Positions 38,379-47,297 of a stretch of DNA of 64,000 nucleotides are shown here, one piece after another. The notes below the pieces were generated by a model. That model saw only the letters and a program-made list of their open reading frames with translations, searched no databases and was not told the origin of the DNA. This DNA is from JAKCDU01 sp035551615 (lineage in GTDB: Bacteria > Actinomycetota > Acidimicrobiia > Acidimicrobiales > Palsa-688). The DNA lies in assembly GCA_035551615.1 (NCBI GenBank), contig DASZNC010000129.1:1-64000 (forward strand), given 5' to 3'. Every line of letters starts with the position of its first letter. The stretch's first letter is position 1. The position numbers and the translations under genes were made by a program.

Positions 38379-39418
38379 TCGGGCTCCTCTCGGCATGAAG
38401 AATCCTGAAGATAGAGGCGTCCGCCGCTCCGGGCGACTCGGCGACCGCCGGCCAGCTGGCACGCCTGATGGTGGCCGGCCGCCACATCCATCACCCGGGC
38501 CAGTTCGGCCGCCGTCGGCGGGTGGCGCTCGGCTCCGGCGCGCAGCCACGACCGAAGCGCCCGGCGGGCGAGGGGGGCGGGAGCCGACCTGAGGGCCGCC
38601 ACATCGGTCGGATCGACGGCGGCGGCCAGATCGTCCAGGAGTTCGGCGTCGTCGGCCAACAGCGCACCCTGGCGGGCCAGGACCGGGACCACGTCCCGCT
38701 CGGCGATCAGATTGACCAGCGGCAGCAGTTCGGATCGGACCCGGTTGCGACGGAATCGGTCGTCCTGGTTGGACGGGTCGGCAAGCGGATCGAGTCGGCT
38801 GCGCCGGCACACCTCGACCGTCTCGCTCCGGCGCAGACCGAGGAGCGGTCGCCGGGTGCGGGCGCTCCCAGCGTGATCTTCCTGACGATCGACCAGGGAG
38901 TCAAAGCTGTCGTCGAGGCCGACACCCGCGCCCGTATCCGGGCCCGGGCGACCTCCGGGCCAGGGCCGCGCCGGGTGACGCATACCGGCCAAGCCGTCGA
39001 GGGCGGCACCGCGCAGCACGTTGAGCAGGATGGTTTCAGCCTGGTCGTCCATGGTGTGGCCGGTCAGGACGCCGGCCGGCAGGACGGCGTACCGGGCCCG
39101 GCGGGCCCGGGCCTCCAGGTCGGGCCCGGCCCCTACTTCGACCCGCTCCTGACGGAACTCGAAACCGAGGCCGGCGGCGACCTGAGCCACGTAGTCACCC
39201 TCGGACGCCGAACCGGGCCGCAAACCGTGGTCGACGTGTACGACGGTTCCGGAAAGGCCGGCCCGGCCGGCCAGCACCATGAGGGCGGTCGAGTCGGCTC
39301 CGCCCGAAACGGCGAGGGTCACCGGGCCGCCGCTCGGATCCGGGAATGCGCACCGGCCCAGCACCCCGGCCAACCATGAGCCCTCGATGGGAGCGGCCAC
39401 GGCCGGCAGCAGGTTCAC
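38375..39418 (-). CDS. tilS: tRNA(Ile)-lysidine synthetase
   Basis: A 347-aa N-type ATP pyrophosphatase that modifies the C34 wobble base of tRNA-Ile. The PP-loop SGGADS is at residues 38-43; HVDHGLRPGS, TGHTMDDQAETILLNVLRG and the RRSRLDPLADPSNQD segment follow. A Gly/Pro/Asp insert of about 40 residues interrupts the domain after GMRHPAR. GTG 39418 overlaps the DUF2342 protease stop; the open frame beyond it is shadow. The C-terminal substrate domain is short. Confidence 0.94.
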   Translation of the reverse strand: MNLLPAVAAPIEGSWLAGVLGRCAFPDPSGGPVTLAVSGGADSTALMVLAGRAGLSGTVVHVDHGLRPGSASEGDYVAQVAAGLGFEFRQERVEVGAGPDLEARARRARYAVLPAGVLTGHTMDDQAETILLNVLRGAALDGLAGMRHPARPWPGGRPGPDTGAGVGLDDSFDSLVDRQEDHAGSARTRRPLLGLRRSETVEVCRRSRLDPLADPSNQDDRFRRNRVRSELLPLVNLIAERDVVPVLARQGALLADDAELLDDLAAAVDPTDVAALRSAPAPLARRALRSWLRAGAERHPPTAAELARVMDVAAGHHQACQLAGGRRVARSGGRLYLQDSSCREEPE

Positions 39419-40533
39419 CCGGTCACGGTGGCCGGCTGGCCCTGCTCCGTGACCCGACTGATCCACTCTTCGGGGGCCCGGATCTCGGCCATGCTGGGCA
39501 GTAGCTCCGGGCCCTCCCAAACGCGGTCGAACAGCTCCCGGCCGCCGGACTTCTCCACCGCCTGGATGAACCGTTCGCCCTGCTCGTACTGGCGCATCTT
39601 GGCGTCCAGGCCGAGCAGGACCGACATCAACTTGGTCAGGCCCCGCTGCTGGCGGCGCTGGTGGAGGGTGCGACTGAACTCGGGGGCGCTGGGGATCAGA
39701 TCGGTGGCCGCCCGGTCCATCGTGACGTCTCCGTGGCCCTCCAACAGGCTCATCATCCCGCCGATCTCCTGGATGGCGGCGAACTGCTCCGGGCCGGCAA
39801 TGACTGACGCCAGACCGCCCTCCTCGAGCGGGTTGTGCCCGGCCCGGACGCTCTCGGCGCTGCGGCGCAGCGCAGAGAGGATCGCCTTCGGGTCGGGGTC
39901 GAACCCGGCCAGGGTGCGGTCCACCAGGCCGAGGAAATGAGGGCGCAGCCACGGCACCCCGGTGAACTGCATGCGGTGGGTGACCTCGTGGATGGCCAGC
40001 CACAGACGGAACTGGGCCGGATCGAAACCGAACTTGCGCTCGATGGCCACCACGTTAGGGCCCACGTAGTAGACGATGTCCTGCTCCTCGGGCCGTTCTT
40101 CCTCGATGAGAAGCTGGTCGTACTGACCGAGCACCCGGCCGGACATCCAGCCGAGCACGGCGCCCAGTTCGGCGCCGGCCACCTGACGGGTCACCGAGGC
40201 CGGAAGCGGCGACATCCGGCCGGAAGAGGTGCGGGCTTCCAACTTGGCCAGCACCGGCCGGAGCAACCGGCGGAAGGAGGCGATGTTGGCGTCGACCCAC
40301 TGGCCCCGGTCGGCCACCCGGGCCCGGGCCGGTCCGGCCAGCGACCGCAACCCGGTCTCGGCCGCCACCAAGTCCTCGGCCCGCGAGGTCATCTCCTCGA
40401 AGTCCGACTCGAGGGAGCGGCGCTCGTAGTCGGACAGGGGAACCTGTTGGCGGGCCACCCGCCGAGCCACCTGGCCGGCGGTATCCCAGGCGATCAGCTC
40501 GGCCATAGGGCGTTCTTCGTCGGCATGAGGCAT
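39415..40533 (-). CDS. Zinc-dependent metalloprotease, DUF2342 family
   Basis: A 372-aa protein with the actinobacterial signature DWDTAG-like IAWDTAGQVARRVA start, VVAIERKFGFDPAQFRLWLAIHEVTHRMQF (in parts) containing zinc motif HEVTH, and a later MSLLEGHGDVTMD segment. Family members lie next to tilS/hpt in mycobacteria and Streptomyces and are often annotated as F420-biosynthesis-associated or zinc metalloproteases; substrate is unknown. It may start at ATG 40533 or at ATG 40506 (MAELIAW), the latter closer to the family start. Confidence 0.9.
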   Translation of the reverse strand: MPHADEERPMAELIAWDTAGQVARRVARQQVPLSDYERRSLESDFEEMTSRAEDLVAAETGLRSLAGPARARVADRGQWVDANIASFRRLLRPVLAKLEARTSSGRMSPLPASVTRQVAGAELGAVLGWMSGRVLGQYDQLLIEEERPEEQDIVYYVGPNVVAIERKFGFDPAQFRLWLAIHEVTHRMQFTGVPWLRPHFLGLVDRTLAGFDPDPKAILSALRRSAESVRAGHNPLEEGGLASVIAGPEQFAAIQEIGGMMSLLEGHGDVTMDRAATDLIPSAPEFSRTLHQRRQQRGLTKLMSVLLGLDAKMRQYEQGERFIQAVEKSGGRELFDRVWEGPELLPSMAEIRAPEEWISRVTEQGQPATVTG

Positions 40534-40578
40534 CGTATCCGTCCCTGCTCCCTATCCGTCCGGGGACGGCTACCCGGG

Positions 40579-40604
40579 TGGGCCCGACCGGTCGGGCGGG
40601 CCCA
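40579..40604. terminator. GC hairpin between small Cys/His gene and DUF2342 gene
   Basis: An 11-bp left arm pairs with the right arm through one 4-nt bulge around the core CCCGACCGGTCGGG. It lies 11-36 bp after the stop of the 62-aa gene. There is no T-tract. Confidence 0.45.
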
Positions 40605-40614
40605 AGGGATGGAT

Positions 40615-40803
40615 CTAGGCGATCTTCTTGCCGCGGGTGCGGGGGACAGCCATGGGTTCGTGCCGGTAGCAGTACTTCCCGCTGTTGTACATGGACAGCT
40701 TGGTCTCGCAGCCGGTCTCCCGACAAGTGCGGTCCTTGCCGAACGACCGGGACGGCCGTTCACTGCCGCTGAGGGTGTGTCCTCCAAGGGATCGTTCGCT
40801 CAT
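40615..40803 (-). CDS. Small Cys/His protein, possible zinc-binding
   Basis: A 62-aa protein from ATG 40803 (GAGG upstream). The C-X4-C-X12-C-X2-H pattern (CRETGCETKLSMYNSGKYCYRH) could hold one metal ion. The ends are basic and Ser/Gly-rich. No named family is recognised. It lies directly after the RsrA-like and SigR-like genes, in the same direction, so it could belong to the thiol-stress unit. Confidence 0.6.
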   Translation of the reverse strand: MSERSLGGHTLSGSERPSRSFGKDRTCRETGCETKLSMYNSGKYCYRHEPMAVPRTRGKKIA

Positions 40804-40846
40804 CTCATACCTCGCAACGTCTACAGGGCTCGGGATCTTCCCTTCC

Positions 40847-41140
40847 CTATACGCTTCCCTGCTTGCCTTTGGATGCCTCGGATAGGGCCTGGGCAATCTT
40901 GGACCGGAGGTGATCGGGCACCTGGTCGCGACATGACCGGGCGATCACGATCTTAAGTTCCGCCTCGAAATCGAACGCGTGCAGGCACGGCTCGCACTCG
41001 TGGAGGTGGTGCTCGATGGCCACGCGGCGGTCTTCGGTCAGCTCCCCGTCGAGGTAGTGGTACAGCGTGTGCAGGGCCTCCTGGCAATCGTTGGCCCGGT
41101 AGAGGTCCTCGACGTTGTACTGGTTGTCTTGATCGTCCAT
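40847..41140 (-). CDS. rsrA: Anti-sigma factor RsrA-like (zinc anti-sigma, mycothiol system)
   Basis: A 97-aa ZAS-type anti-sigma. The thiol switch motif H-X3-C-X2-C reads HLHECEPC; an upstream Cys in RANDCQEALHTLYHYLDGEL provides the extra ligand, as in RsrA of Streptomyces. Oxidation forms a disulfide and frees the sigma factor. It follows the SigR-like gene by 51 bp. Confidence 0.88.
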   Translation of the reverse strand: MDDQDNQYNVEDLYRANDCQEALHTLYHYLDGELTEDRRVAIEHHLHECEPCLHAFDFEAELKIVIARSCRDQVPDHLRSKIAQALSEASKGKQGSV

Positions 41141-41191
41141 GTCCGCTTCGACGTCCCGATTGGTCCTGGTACCTCGGTGGTGAGGAGCCTG

Positions 41192-41773
41192 CTAGCCCGG
41201 CGTCTCGCCGGCCGTGCCGACCAGACCTCGTGCCGTTCCAAAATCATGTAACGCCTTTTGCAGCGCTCTTCTTCCGCGATGCAGCCGACTCATCACAGTG
41301 CCGATCGGCACTTCGAGGATGTCGGCGATCTCCTTGTAGGAAAATCCTTCGACGTCGGCCAGCAGGACGGCCATCCGAAACTGCTCCGGAAGCGCTTCGA
41401 CCGCCGCCTTCACTTCGCCCTCGGTGAAGTGCTCGAGCACCTCCTCTTCGGCGCTGCGCCCGGCGGTCACCGCCTCCAGACCGCCCAGCCGCCGGTACAG
41501 GTACAGGTCCTCGACCTCATCCAACTCGGTCTGCTCCGGCCGCCGACGCCGGGCCCGGTACGAGTTGATGAAAGTGTTGGTCAGGATCCGATACAGCCAG
41601 GCCTTCAGGTTCGTCCCTTCCTGGAACGATCCGAACGCCCGGTAGGCCTTGAGGTAGGTCTCCTGGACCAGGTCCTCGGCGTCCGAGGCATTGCGCGTCA
41701 TACGCAGGGCGGCACTGTACAGCGAGCCCATGTACTCCATCGCCTGCTGTTCGAACGTGGCTTGGTCAGCCAT
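41192..41773 (-). CDS. sigR: ECF sigma factor SigR/SigH-like (thiol-oxidative stress)
   Basis: A 193-aa ECF sigma factor. Region 2: AALRMTRNASDAEDLVQETYLKAYRAFGSF; conserved NLKAWLYRILTNTFINSYR; region 4: LPEQFRMAVLLADVEGFSYKEIADILEVPIGTVMSRLHRGRR (quoted in overlapping parts). These match SigR of Streptomyces and SigH of Mycobacterium. AAGGAG lies upstream of ATG 41773. Paired with the RsrA-like gene it should control thioredoxin, mycothiol and proteolysis genes. Confidence 0.9.
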   Translation of the reverse strand: MADQATFEQQAMEYMGSLYSAALRMTRNASDAEDLVQETYLKAYRAFGSFQEGTNLKAWLYRILTNTFINSYRARRRRPEQTELDEVEDLYLYRRLGGLEAVTAGRSAEEEVLEHFTEGEVKAAVEALPEQFRMAVLLADVEGFSYKEIADILEVPIGTVMSRLHRGRRALQKALHDFGTARGLVGTAGETPG

Positions 41774-41844
41774 CAAGCTCCTTCCGGGACCACTGCCTGG
41801 CTACCCTACCCCCCACCTGTGACACTGAAGATCGGGGGACGACC

Positions 41845-42834
41845 ATGAACGTGACCGTGCTGGGGGCGGGGTCCTGGGGAACAACGGTCGCCAGCTTGAC
41901 GACGGCGCTCAACCCGACACTGATATGGGCCCGCAACCCCGACGTAGCCGGGGAGATCAACGAACAGCACACCAACGCCACCTACCTGCCGGCTACGACG
42001 CTGCCCCGCCGGTTGCGGGCCACATCCGAGCTGGAGGAGGCCGTCCGGGCCGCCGATGTGCTGATCGTCGGGGTCCCCTCCAAGGGCTTTCGAGGGGCGC
42101 TCGACGAGGCCCGTCAGTGGCTCCGTCCGTGGGTGCCCATCGTCAGCCTGACGAAGGGCATCGAGGGCGTGACGCTGCTGCGGATGACCGAGGTCATCGA
42201 AGATGCCGTGCCGGGCCATCCGATCGCCGCCCTGTCCGGCCCCAACCTGGCCCGGGAGATCATGGCCGGCCAGGCGGCCGCCAGCGTCATCGCCACCGAG
42301 GACCAGCGGGTCGCGTCGGCCCTGCAGCAGGTCCTGCAGCACAAGCTGTTCCGCGTTTACCGCAACCACGACGTGATCGGCTGCGAGATCGGCGGCGCCC
42401 TGAAGAACGTGATCGCCATCGCCGCCGGCATCGGCGAGGGTCTGGGCGTCGGTGACAACACCCGGGCGGCGGTGATCACCCGGGGCCTGGCCGAGCTCAC
42501 CCGCCTCGGGGTGGCCATGGGGGCCGAGCCTCAGACGCTGTCCGGCCTGGCCGGTATGGGCGACCTGGTCGCCACCTGCATGAGCCCCTACAGCCGCAAC
42601 CGGACGGTCGGCGAAATGCTGGGTCGCGGCAAGCAGCTGGACGAGATCCTGGCCGAGATGCACATGGTCGCCGAGGGCGTGAACACCGCCCGCCTGGCTC
42701 TCAACCTGGCCGAGCAGTATGGCGTCGAGCTGCCCATCTGCCACGAGATCCATGAGGTGGTCACCGGCCGCCAGGGCCCGGTCGACGCCTACCGGGGCCT
42801 ACGGTCACCGGGCCACGAGGCCGATCCCGGCTAG
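41845..42834 (+). CDS. gpsA: Glycerol-3-phosphate dehydrogenase [NAD(P)+]
   Basis: A 329-aa enzyme making sn-glycerol 3-phosphate for phospholipids. The Rossmann start VTVLGAGSWGTTVA, LTKGIE, ALSGPNLAREI, GCEIGGALKNVIAIAAG (catalytic Lys) and GLAGMGDLVATC are diagnostic. GGGGGACG precedes the ATG. It converges on the BluB-CobT gene with only 3 bp between stops. Confidence 0.96.
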   Translation: MNVTVLGAGSWGTTVASLTTALNPTLIWARNPDVAGEINEQHTNATYLPATTLPRRLRATSELEEAVRAADVLIVGVPSKGFRGALDEARQWLRPWVPIVSLTKGIEGVTLLRMTEVIEDAVPGHPIAALSGPNLAREIMAGQAAASVIATEDQRVASALQQVLQHKLFRVYRNHDVIGCEIGGALKNVIAIAAGIGEGLGVGDNTRAAVITRGLAELTRLGVAMGAEPQTLSGLAGMGDLVATCMSPYSRNRTVGEMLGRGKQLDEILAEMHMVAEGVNTARLALNLAEQYGVELPICHEIHEVVTGRQGPVDAYRGLRSPGHEADPG

Positions 42835-42837
42835 AGG

Positions 42838-44595
42838 TTACCGATCGGGCCCGGTGCGGGCGGTGGCCAGGCGCAGGTCCACGGCCGCCCGCAGCAGGCG
42901 GACAGCCAGAGTCGCGCCCACCCCCTCGCCGGCCCGCAATCGCAGGTCGAGCAGCGGCTCCAGGCCGAGGGCGGCCAGGACCGGCGGGTGGCCCGGCTCC
43001 CGGCTGCGCTGGCCGGCGATCAGGTGGGCCGAGGTCGCCGGCTCGATCCGGACGGCGGCCAGGGCGGCCACCGATGTGGCCAGCCCATCGAGGACCACGA
43101 CGGCGCCACCGGCGGCGGCGCCGAGGACGACGCCGGTCAGCACCGCGAACTCGCCTCCCCCCAACGTGCCGAGCAGGTGGCGGGCACCACCGGCACCGGC
43201 ACCGGCCCGAGCGAGCGCCGCCACGACGGCCCGGCGCTTGGCGGCCACGGTGGCCGAGTCGGACCCGGCGCCCAACCCGACCAGTTCGACCGGGTCGGCG
43301 GGCAGCAGCCCGGCGGCGAGGGCGGCGGCCACTGTCGTGTTGCCGACGCCGATCTCGCCCAGGGTGATGAGGTCGGCTCCCTCACCTATCAGTTCCTTGG
43401 CCAACTCGACGCCAGCGGTCAGTAACCGCTCGACATCGACGGCCGACAATCCGTCCGTCGCGACCAGGTCACCTTTGGGTCGTGTCGGCCGGCAGGCCCG
43501 GGCGCCGGGTACGGCGCCACCTTCGACACCGGCATCAACGGCGACGACCTGCAGTCCGGAGCCAGCGGCCGACACCGCCCCCATCGAGACACCGGCGACG
43601 GTCGCTTCGAGCACGGTCCGGGTGACCGACGCCGGGTAGGCGGACACCCCGAGGCTGGTCACCGGATGGTCGGCGGCGGCGATCACGGCTCGGCCTCCGT
43701 CGCTTCGCAGGCCATCGGGATGCACCGCCATCAACCGGTCCACCGCCCGATCCAGTACGCCGAGAGATCCGGGCGGGCTGAGAATGGCATCTCCGCTGTC
43801 ATGGGCGTGGACGACGGCGGCCTGGGAAGGAGGAGCCAACCGCGACGGTGGGGCCGGGGGGGCACCCGCGCCCGGCCACCTCTCGTACAGCACCACGTCG
43901 TCGAGGTCCTGCCGGCGGGACCACCCCCGCCGCTCCAGCCCGGGTGCAGGCGGCCGCTCGTCCGGCCAACCGATGCAGAGCCAGCCGAGCACGGCCACCC
44001 CGGGCGGGGCGGCGACAAGGTCCCGCAACTCGTCCGGCTGGAAGAGAGTCACCCAACCGACCCCCAGCCCTTCGGCCCGGGCCGCCAGCCACAGATTCTG
44101 GATGGCACACGCGCACGACCACATGTCAGCGTCGGGGAAAGTGGCCCGGCCGAGCACGCCGGCCGCCGGTACCCGGCGGTCACAACACACGACGATGCCG
44201 ACCGGCGCTTCGCGGATGCCTTCCAGATCGAGGTCCAGCAGGTGTCGCCCGGCCTCCGTCTCCATGGCCGCCGCCTCCTGGATCCGGGCCTGGTCGGCGA
44301 GGAGCGCGGCGTGGGCCCGGGTGGCCGGCTCGGCGACGACCACGAACCGCCATGGTTGCGAGTGCCCCACCGAAGGCGCCTGATGGGCGGCGGCCAGGAG
44401 GCGGCGCACCTGATCGGCGGGCAGCGGATCGGGCCGGAACCGGCGGATGTCGCGCCGGGCCCCCATGATCAGTCGTAGTACGTCGCGATCCGAATCGGAG
44501 AAGGCCCAGGCGGTCGGATCCCCGCGCCGGTCGGCGGCCGAGGTGGCGTCACCGACGGTGGGGACAGGTCGGGGCCACACCGCGTCGGTTTCCAC
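42838..44595 (-). CDS. BluB-CobT fusion: DMB synthase / nicotinate-nucleotide:DMB phosphoribosyltransferase
   Basis: A 585-aa bifunctional cobalamin-loop protein. Residues ~40-255 are BluB: GARRDIRRFRPDPLP, GHSQPWRFVVV and NLWLAARAEGLGVGWVTLF, the flavin-destroying enzyme that forms 5,6-dimethylbenzimidazole from FMNH2. Residues ~265-585 are CobT: SPPGSLGVLDRAVDRL, AADHPVTSLGVSAYP, and GEIGVGNTTVAAAL with the catalytic Glu region, which makes alpha-ribazole phosphate. Fusion would channel DMB. The GTG 44595 is supported by a TACTCT box 7 nt upstream; earlier starts would overlap the divergent gene. Confidence 0.9.
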   Translation of the reverse strand: METDAVWPRPVPTVGDATSAADRRGDPTAWAFSDSDRDVLRLIMGARRDIRRFRPDPLPADQVRRLLAAAHQAPSVGHSQPWRFVVVAEPATRAHAALLADQARIQEAAAMETEAGRHLLDLDLEGIREAPVGIVVCCDRRVPAAGVLGRATFPDADMWSCACAIQNLWLAARAEGLGVGWVTLFQPDELRDLVAAPPGVAVLGWLCIGWPDERPPAPGLERRGWSRRQDLDDVVLYERWPGAGAPPAPPSRLAPPSQAAVVHAHDSGDAILSPPGSLGVLDRAVDRLMAVHPDGLRSDGGRAVIAAADHPVTSLGVSAYPASVTRTVLEATVAGVSMGAVSAAGSGLQVVAVDAGVEGGAVPGARACRPTRPKGDLVATDGLSAVDVERLLTAGVELAKELIGEGADLITLGEIGVGNTTVAAALAAGLLPADPVELVGLGAGSDSATVAAKRRAVVAALARAGAGAGGARHLLGTLGGGEFAVLTGVVLGAAAGGAVVVLDGLATSVAALAAVRIEPATSAHLIAGQRSREPGHPPVLAALGLEPLLDLRLRAGEGVGATLAVRLLRAAVDLRLATARTGPDR

Positions 44596-44602
44596 AACAT
44601 GG

Positions 44603-44612
44603 AGAGTATGGT
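44603..44612. promoter_or_regulatory. Overlapping divergent -10 boxes (BluB-CobT / glycerophosphodiesterase)
   Basis: Within AGAGTATGGT, the plus-strand box TATGGT (44607-44612) ends 6 nt before GTG 44619 and the minus-strand box TACTCT (44603-44608) ends 7 nt before GTG 44595. They share the TA at 44607-44608. The whole intergenic gap is 23 bp and holds no Shine-Dalgarno, so both mRNAs are probably leaderless. Confidence 0.5.
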
Positions 44613-44618
44613 CAGCCA

Positions 44619-45404
44619 GTGAGCTCGCCACGCTTCGCCTTCCTCGACCATCCGGGACCGATCGCATTCGCCCACCGGGGTGGCGCCCTCGAGGCCCCGG
44701 AGAACACGTGGGAGTCATTCCGGCACGCGCAGGAGCTGGGTTACCACTTCATGGAGACCGACGTGCACGCCACCTCCGACGGCATGGTGGTGACGATCCA
44801 TGACGCCGATCTCGAGCGGACATCCGATCGGGCCGGGCTGGTGAGGGAGATGACATGGACCGAGCTGTCGGCGGTGCGCATGAACGGGAGCAACGAGGCG
44901 GTCCCCACTCTGGAGGAGGCGCTGGCGGCGTGGCCCGACGTGCGCTGGAACATCGACGCCAAGCACGACAGTGTGGTCGGCCCCCTGATCGAGACCATCC
45001 ACCGCACGCGGGCACTCGATCGAGTGTGCATCACATCATTCAACGACCGCCGCCTGGCCCGCATCCGCCGAGCCCTCGGACCGAAGCTCTGCGTCGGGAT
45101 GGGTCCGGCATCCACCACGTTCCTACGGCTGGCCAGCGTCCTGCCCGGGCGGCCCGGCTCGATCATGGGTGACCGGGTCACCGCCCTCGGGGCGGCCCAG
45201 GTCCCGGTCCGTCAGGGCCGGGTGCCGATCGTCGACAAGCGCTTCATCGACACCGCCCACCGGCTCGGGATCCAGGTGCACATCTGGACCGTCGACGACG
45301 CTGCGACCATGGATCGCCTGCTCGATTTCGGCGTCGACGGAATCATGACCGACCGCCCATCAGCATTGAAGGACATCCTCGTGAGAAGGAATGTCTGGGT
45401 CTGA
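44619..45404 (+). CDS. Glycerophosphodiester phosphodiesterase
   Basis: A 261-aa GDPD-family TIM barrel that releases sn-glycerol 3-phosphate from glycerophosphodiesters. AHRGGALEAPENTWESF, METDVHATSDGMVVTIHDADLERT and the late HIWTVDDAATMDRLLDFGVDGIMTDRP (in parts) carry the conserved His, Glu/Asp and Asp metal and catalytic residues. No signal peptide, so it is cytoplasmic. It begins at GTG 44619 from a shared divergent promoter. Confidence 0.93.
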   Translation: MSSPRFAFLDHPGPIAFAHRGGALEAPENTWESFRHAQELGYHFMETDVHATSDGMVVTIHDADLERTSDRAGLVREMTWTELSAVRMNGSNEAVPTLEEALAAWPDVRWNIDAKHDSVVGPLIETIHRTRALDRVCITSFNDRRLARIRRALGPKLCVGMGPASTTFLRLASVLPGRPGSIMGDRVTALGAAQVPVRQGRVPIVDKRFIDTAHRLGIQVHIWTVDDAATMDRLLDFGVDGIMTDRPSALKDILVRRNVWV

Positions 45405-45566
45405 TCCTGGGCAAATCGGGCAATCGGTATTTCATTCCCAAGGTCGGCACAACCCGCCCCTCGTTGACGAGAGATGCCAGACCTGGCCATTGTCCGCGGC
45501 GTATGTTGTGGCTAGCGTCCCGTGACGCACCGGAGCCGGGGGGCTTCGGCGAATTGAGTACTCACC

Positions 45567-45572
45567 TAAAAT
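45567..45572 (+). promoter_or_regulatory. Candidate -10 box TAAAAT (MFS gene)
   Basis: TAAAAT lies 13 nt before the ATG of the MFS gene, just ahead of a GGGGGG ribosome site. The -35 region is weak. The rest of the 181-bp gap after the glycerophosphodiesterase gene shows no ORF or terminator. Confidence 0.3.
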
Positions 45573-45585
45573 TGGGGGGTTGTTA

Positions 45586-47271
45586 ATGACCGTTAGTGCC
45601 GCTGGCTCGTCCACCGGCTCGAGAAGCTTCACCGCTGGCTTGTGGAATCGCCAGCTCGAGGCTTATCCCGAAACCGGACCGCGGATGATGTATCTGGGGA
45701 TCACCGTCCTCTCGACGATCATGCTCTACTACGAGCTGTACGTCGGCGGTTCTGTGACCCCGCTGTTCCTGGCCAAGCTCAACATGAGCTTCACCTTCCT
45801 CGTATACACCCTGGCGGCGGGCGCCTTCCTCGGCGCGTTGGGTTCCCTCTTCGCCGGGCTTGCGGACCGCGTCGGCCGGACCAACATCGTGGTGATCGGT
45901 CTGTTCCTCACCGCCCTGTTCACCACTTTCCTCATCCCGGCGTCCACCAGCAAGTGGGAATTCACGATCTTCGGCTTCATCGTCGGCATCGTCGAAGGCA
46001 TCTGCCTGGTCGCGACCCCGGCGCTGATCCGAGACTTCTCGCCTCAGGTCGGCCGGGCTACGGCCATGGGCTTCTGGACCAGCGGCCCGGTGCTGGGCAG
46101 CCTGGTCGTGACCCTGGTCGCCACCCACACCATGCCGGCCAGCCCGAGCCCGAGCTTCTGGGGCCACGAGTACGTCATCTGCGGCATAGCCGGCTTCGTC
46201 GTGTTCGTTCTGGCTGCGCTGATGATGAAGGAGCTGTCACCGGGTCTGCGCGACCAGCTGATGGTCACCATGCAGGACCGGGCGCTCATTGAAGCCAGGG
46301 CCAAGGGCATCGACGTCGAGGCCTCGCTGCGCAACCCGTTCCGCCAGCTGGTCAAGCCGGATGTGATCATCTCGGCCGTCGGCATCTCGATTTTCCTGCT
46401 CGTGTACTACACGGCCGTGGCGTTCGGCGCCATCCTGTTCGAGACGGTGTTCGGCCAGACCCTGAAGAATGCCAACGGAATCGGCAACTGGAACTGGACG
46501 GCGGACGTCGTCGCCGTCATCGCCTTCGGGTTCATCTCCGACCGGGTCCGGGTGCGCAAGCCGTTCATGATCGCCGGCGGTGTGGCGGCCGCCGTCATGC
46601 TGGCCATCTTCATCAAGACGGTCGGGGGCGGCAGCGGCGAGAGCTATTACACCATCGTCACGGTTGTCGCCCTTCTGTCGTTCTTCCTGGGCGTCGCCTA
46701 CGTGCCGTGGATGGCCAGCTTCACCGAGACGGTCGAGGAGCACAATCCGGCGCTGACCGCCACCGGACTGGCCATCTGGGGTCTGATCATCCGGATCGTC
46801 GTGACCGTTGCCTACCTGCTGATCCCGGTCGTCATCCACTCGGTGACTCCACTGGTGCAGAACGGTCCCACGGTGCAGGCCATCGTGGCCAAATACCCGG
46901 CCTTCCAGGTTCCGGCCGCCACCCTCGCCACCTTACAGAAGGATCCGACGAACGCCACTGCGCTGGCTCAGGCTCACGCCATTCTCGGGCCCAACTACAT
47001 CAGTGAGTTGGTCGCCGCATCGAAGGCGCCGGCATCAGACGTCGCCTACCTCGAGAAGCACGCTCCTGCCGTTGTGAAGGCCAGCAAGGACGCTCCTGGC
47101 CAGTGGCAGGACTGGTACTGGATCTGCTTCGGCGGCACCATATTCTTCCTCCTCACCGTCCCGATGATGCGGGGCCGGTGGTCGCCCAGGAAGGCGCGTG
47201 AGGATGAGGCGGCCCACGAGGCCATGATCCAGGCCGAAATGGCCAAGCTGGGCGTGGCTACGACCGCCTAG
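45586..47271 (+). CDS. MFS transporter with large extracytoplasmic loop before the last helix
   Basis: A 561-aa transporter starting at ATG 45586 (GGGGGG 6-7 nt upstream). It has about 12 helices and the MFS motif A equivalent FAGLADRVGRTNIVV between helices 2 and 3, with a second FISDRVRVRKPFM between 8 and 9. After helix 11 a hydrophilic Ala/Lys/Pro-rich segment of about 100 residues (PTVQAIVAKYPAFQV to KDAPGQWQDW) precedes the last helix, longer than usual. It resembles metabolite:H+ symporter-type actinobacterial MFS proteins; substrate unknown. Confidence 0.85.
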   Translation: MTVSAAGSSTGSRSFTAGLWNRQLEAYPETGPRMMYLGITVLSTIMLYYELYVGGSVTPLFLAKLNMSFTFLVYTLAAGAFLGALGSLFAGLADRVGRTNIVVIGLFLTALFTTFLIPASTSKWEFTIFGFIVGIVEGICLVATPALIRDFSPQVGRATAMGFWTSGPVLGSLVVTLVATHTMPASPSPSFWGHEYVICGIAGFVVFVLAALMMKELSPGLRDQLMVTMQDRALIEARAKGIDVEASLRNPFRQLVKPDVIISAVGISIFLLVYYTAVAFGAILFETVFGQTLKNANGIGNWNWTADVVAVIAFGFISDRVRVRKPFMIAGGVAAAVMLAIFIKTVGGGSGESYYTIVTVVALLSFFLGVAYVPWMASFTETVEEHNPALTATGLAIWGLIIRIVVTVAYLLIPVVIHSVTPLVQNGPTVQAIVAKYPAFQVPAATLATLQKDPTNATALAQAHAILGPNYISELVAASKAPASDVAYLEKHAPAVVKASKDAPGQWQDWYWICFGGTIFFLLTVPMMRGRWSPRKAREDEAAHEAMIQAEMAKLGVATTA

Positions 47272-47297
47272 CTGCACAGAAGTACCAAGCACCGAGC

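Noticed and set aside
44596..44618. Cobalamin riboswitch upstream of the BluB-CobT gene
   Set aside because: The gap is 23 bp, so there is no room for any riboswitch.
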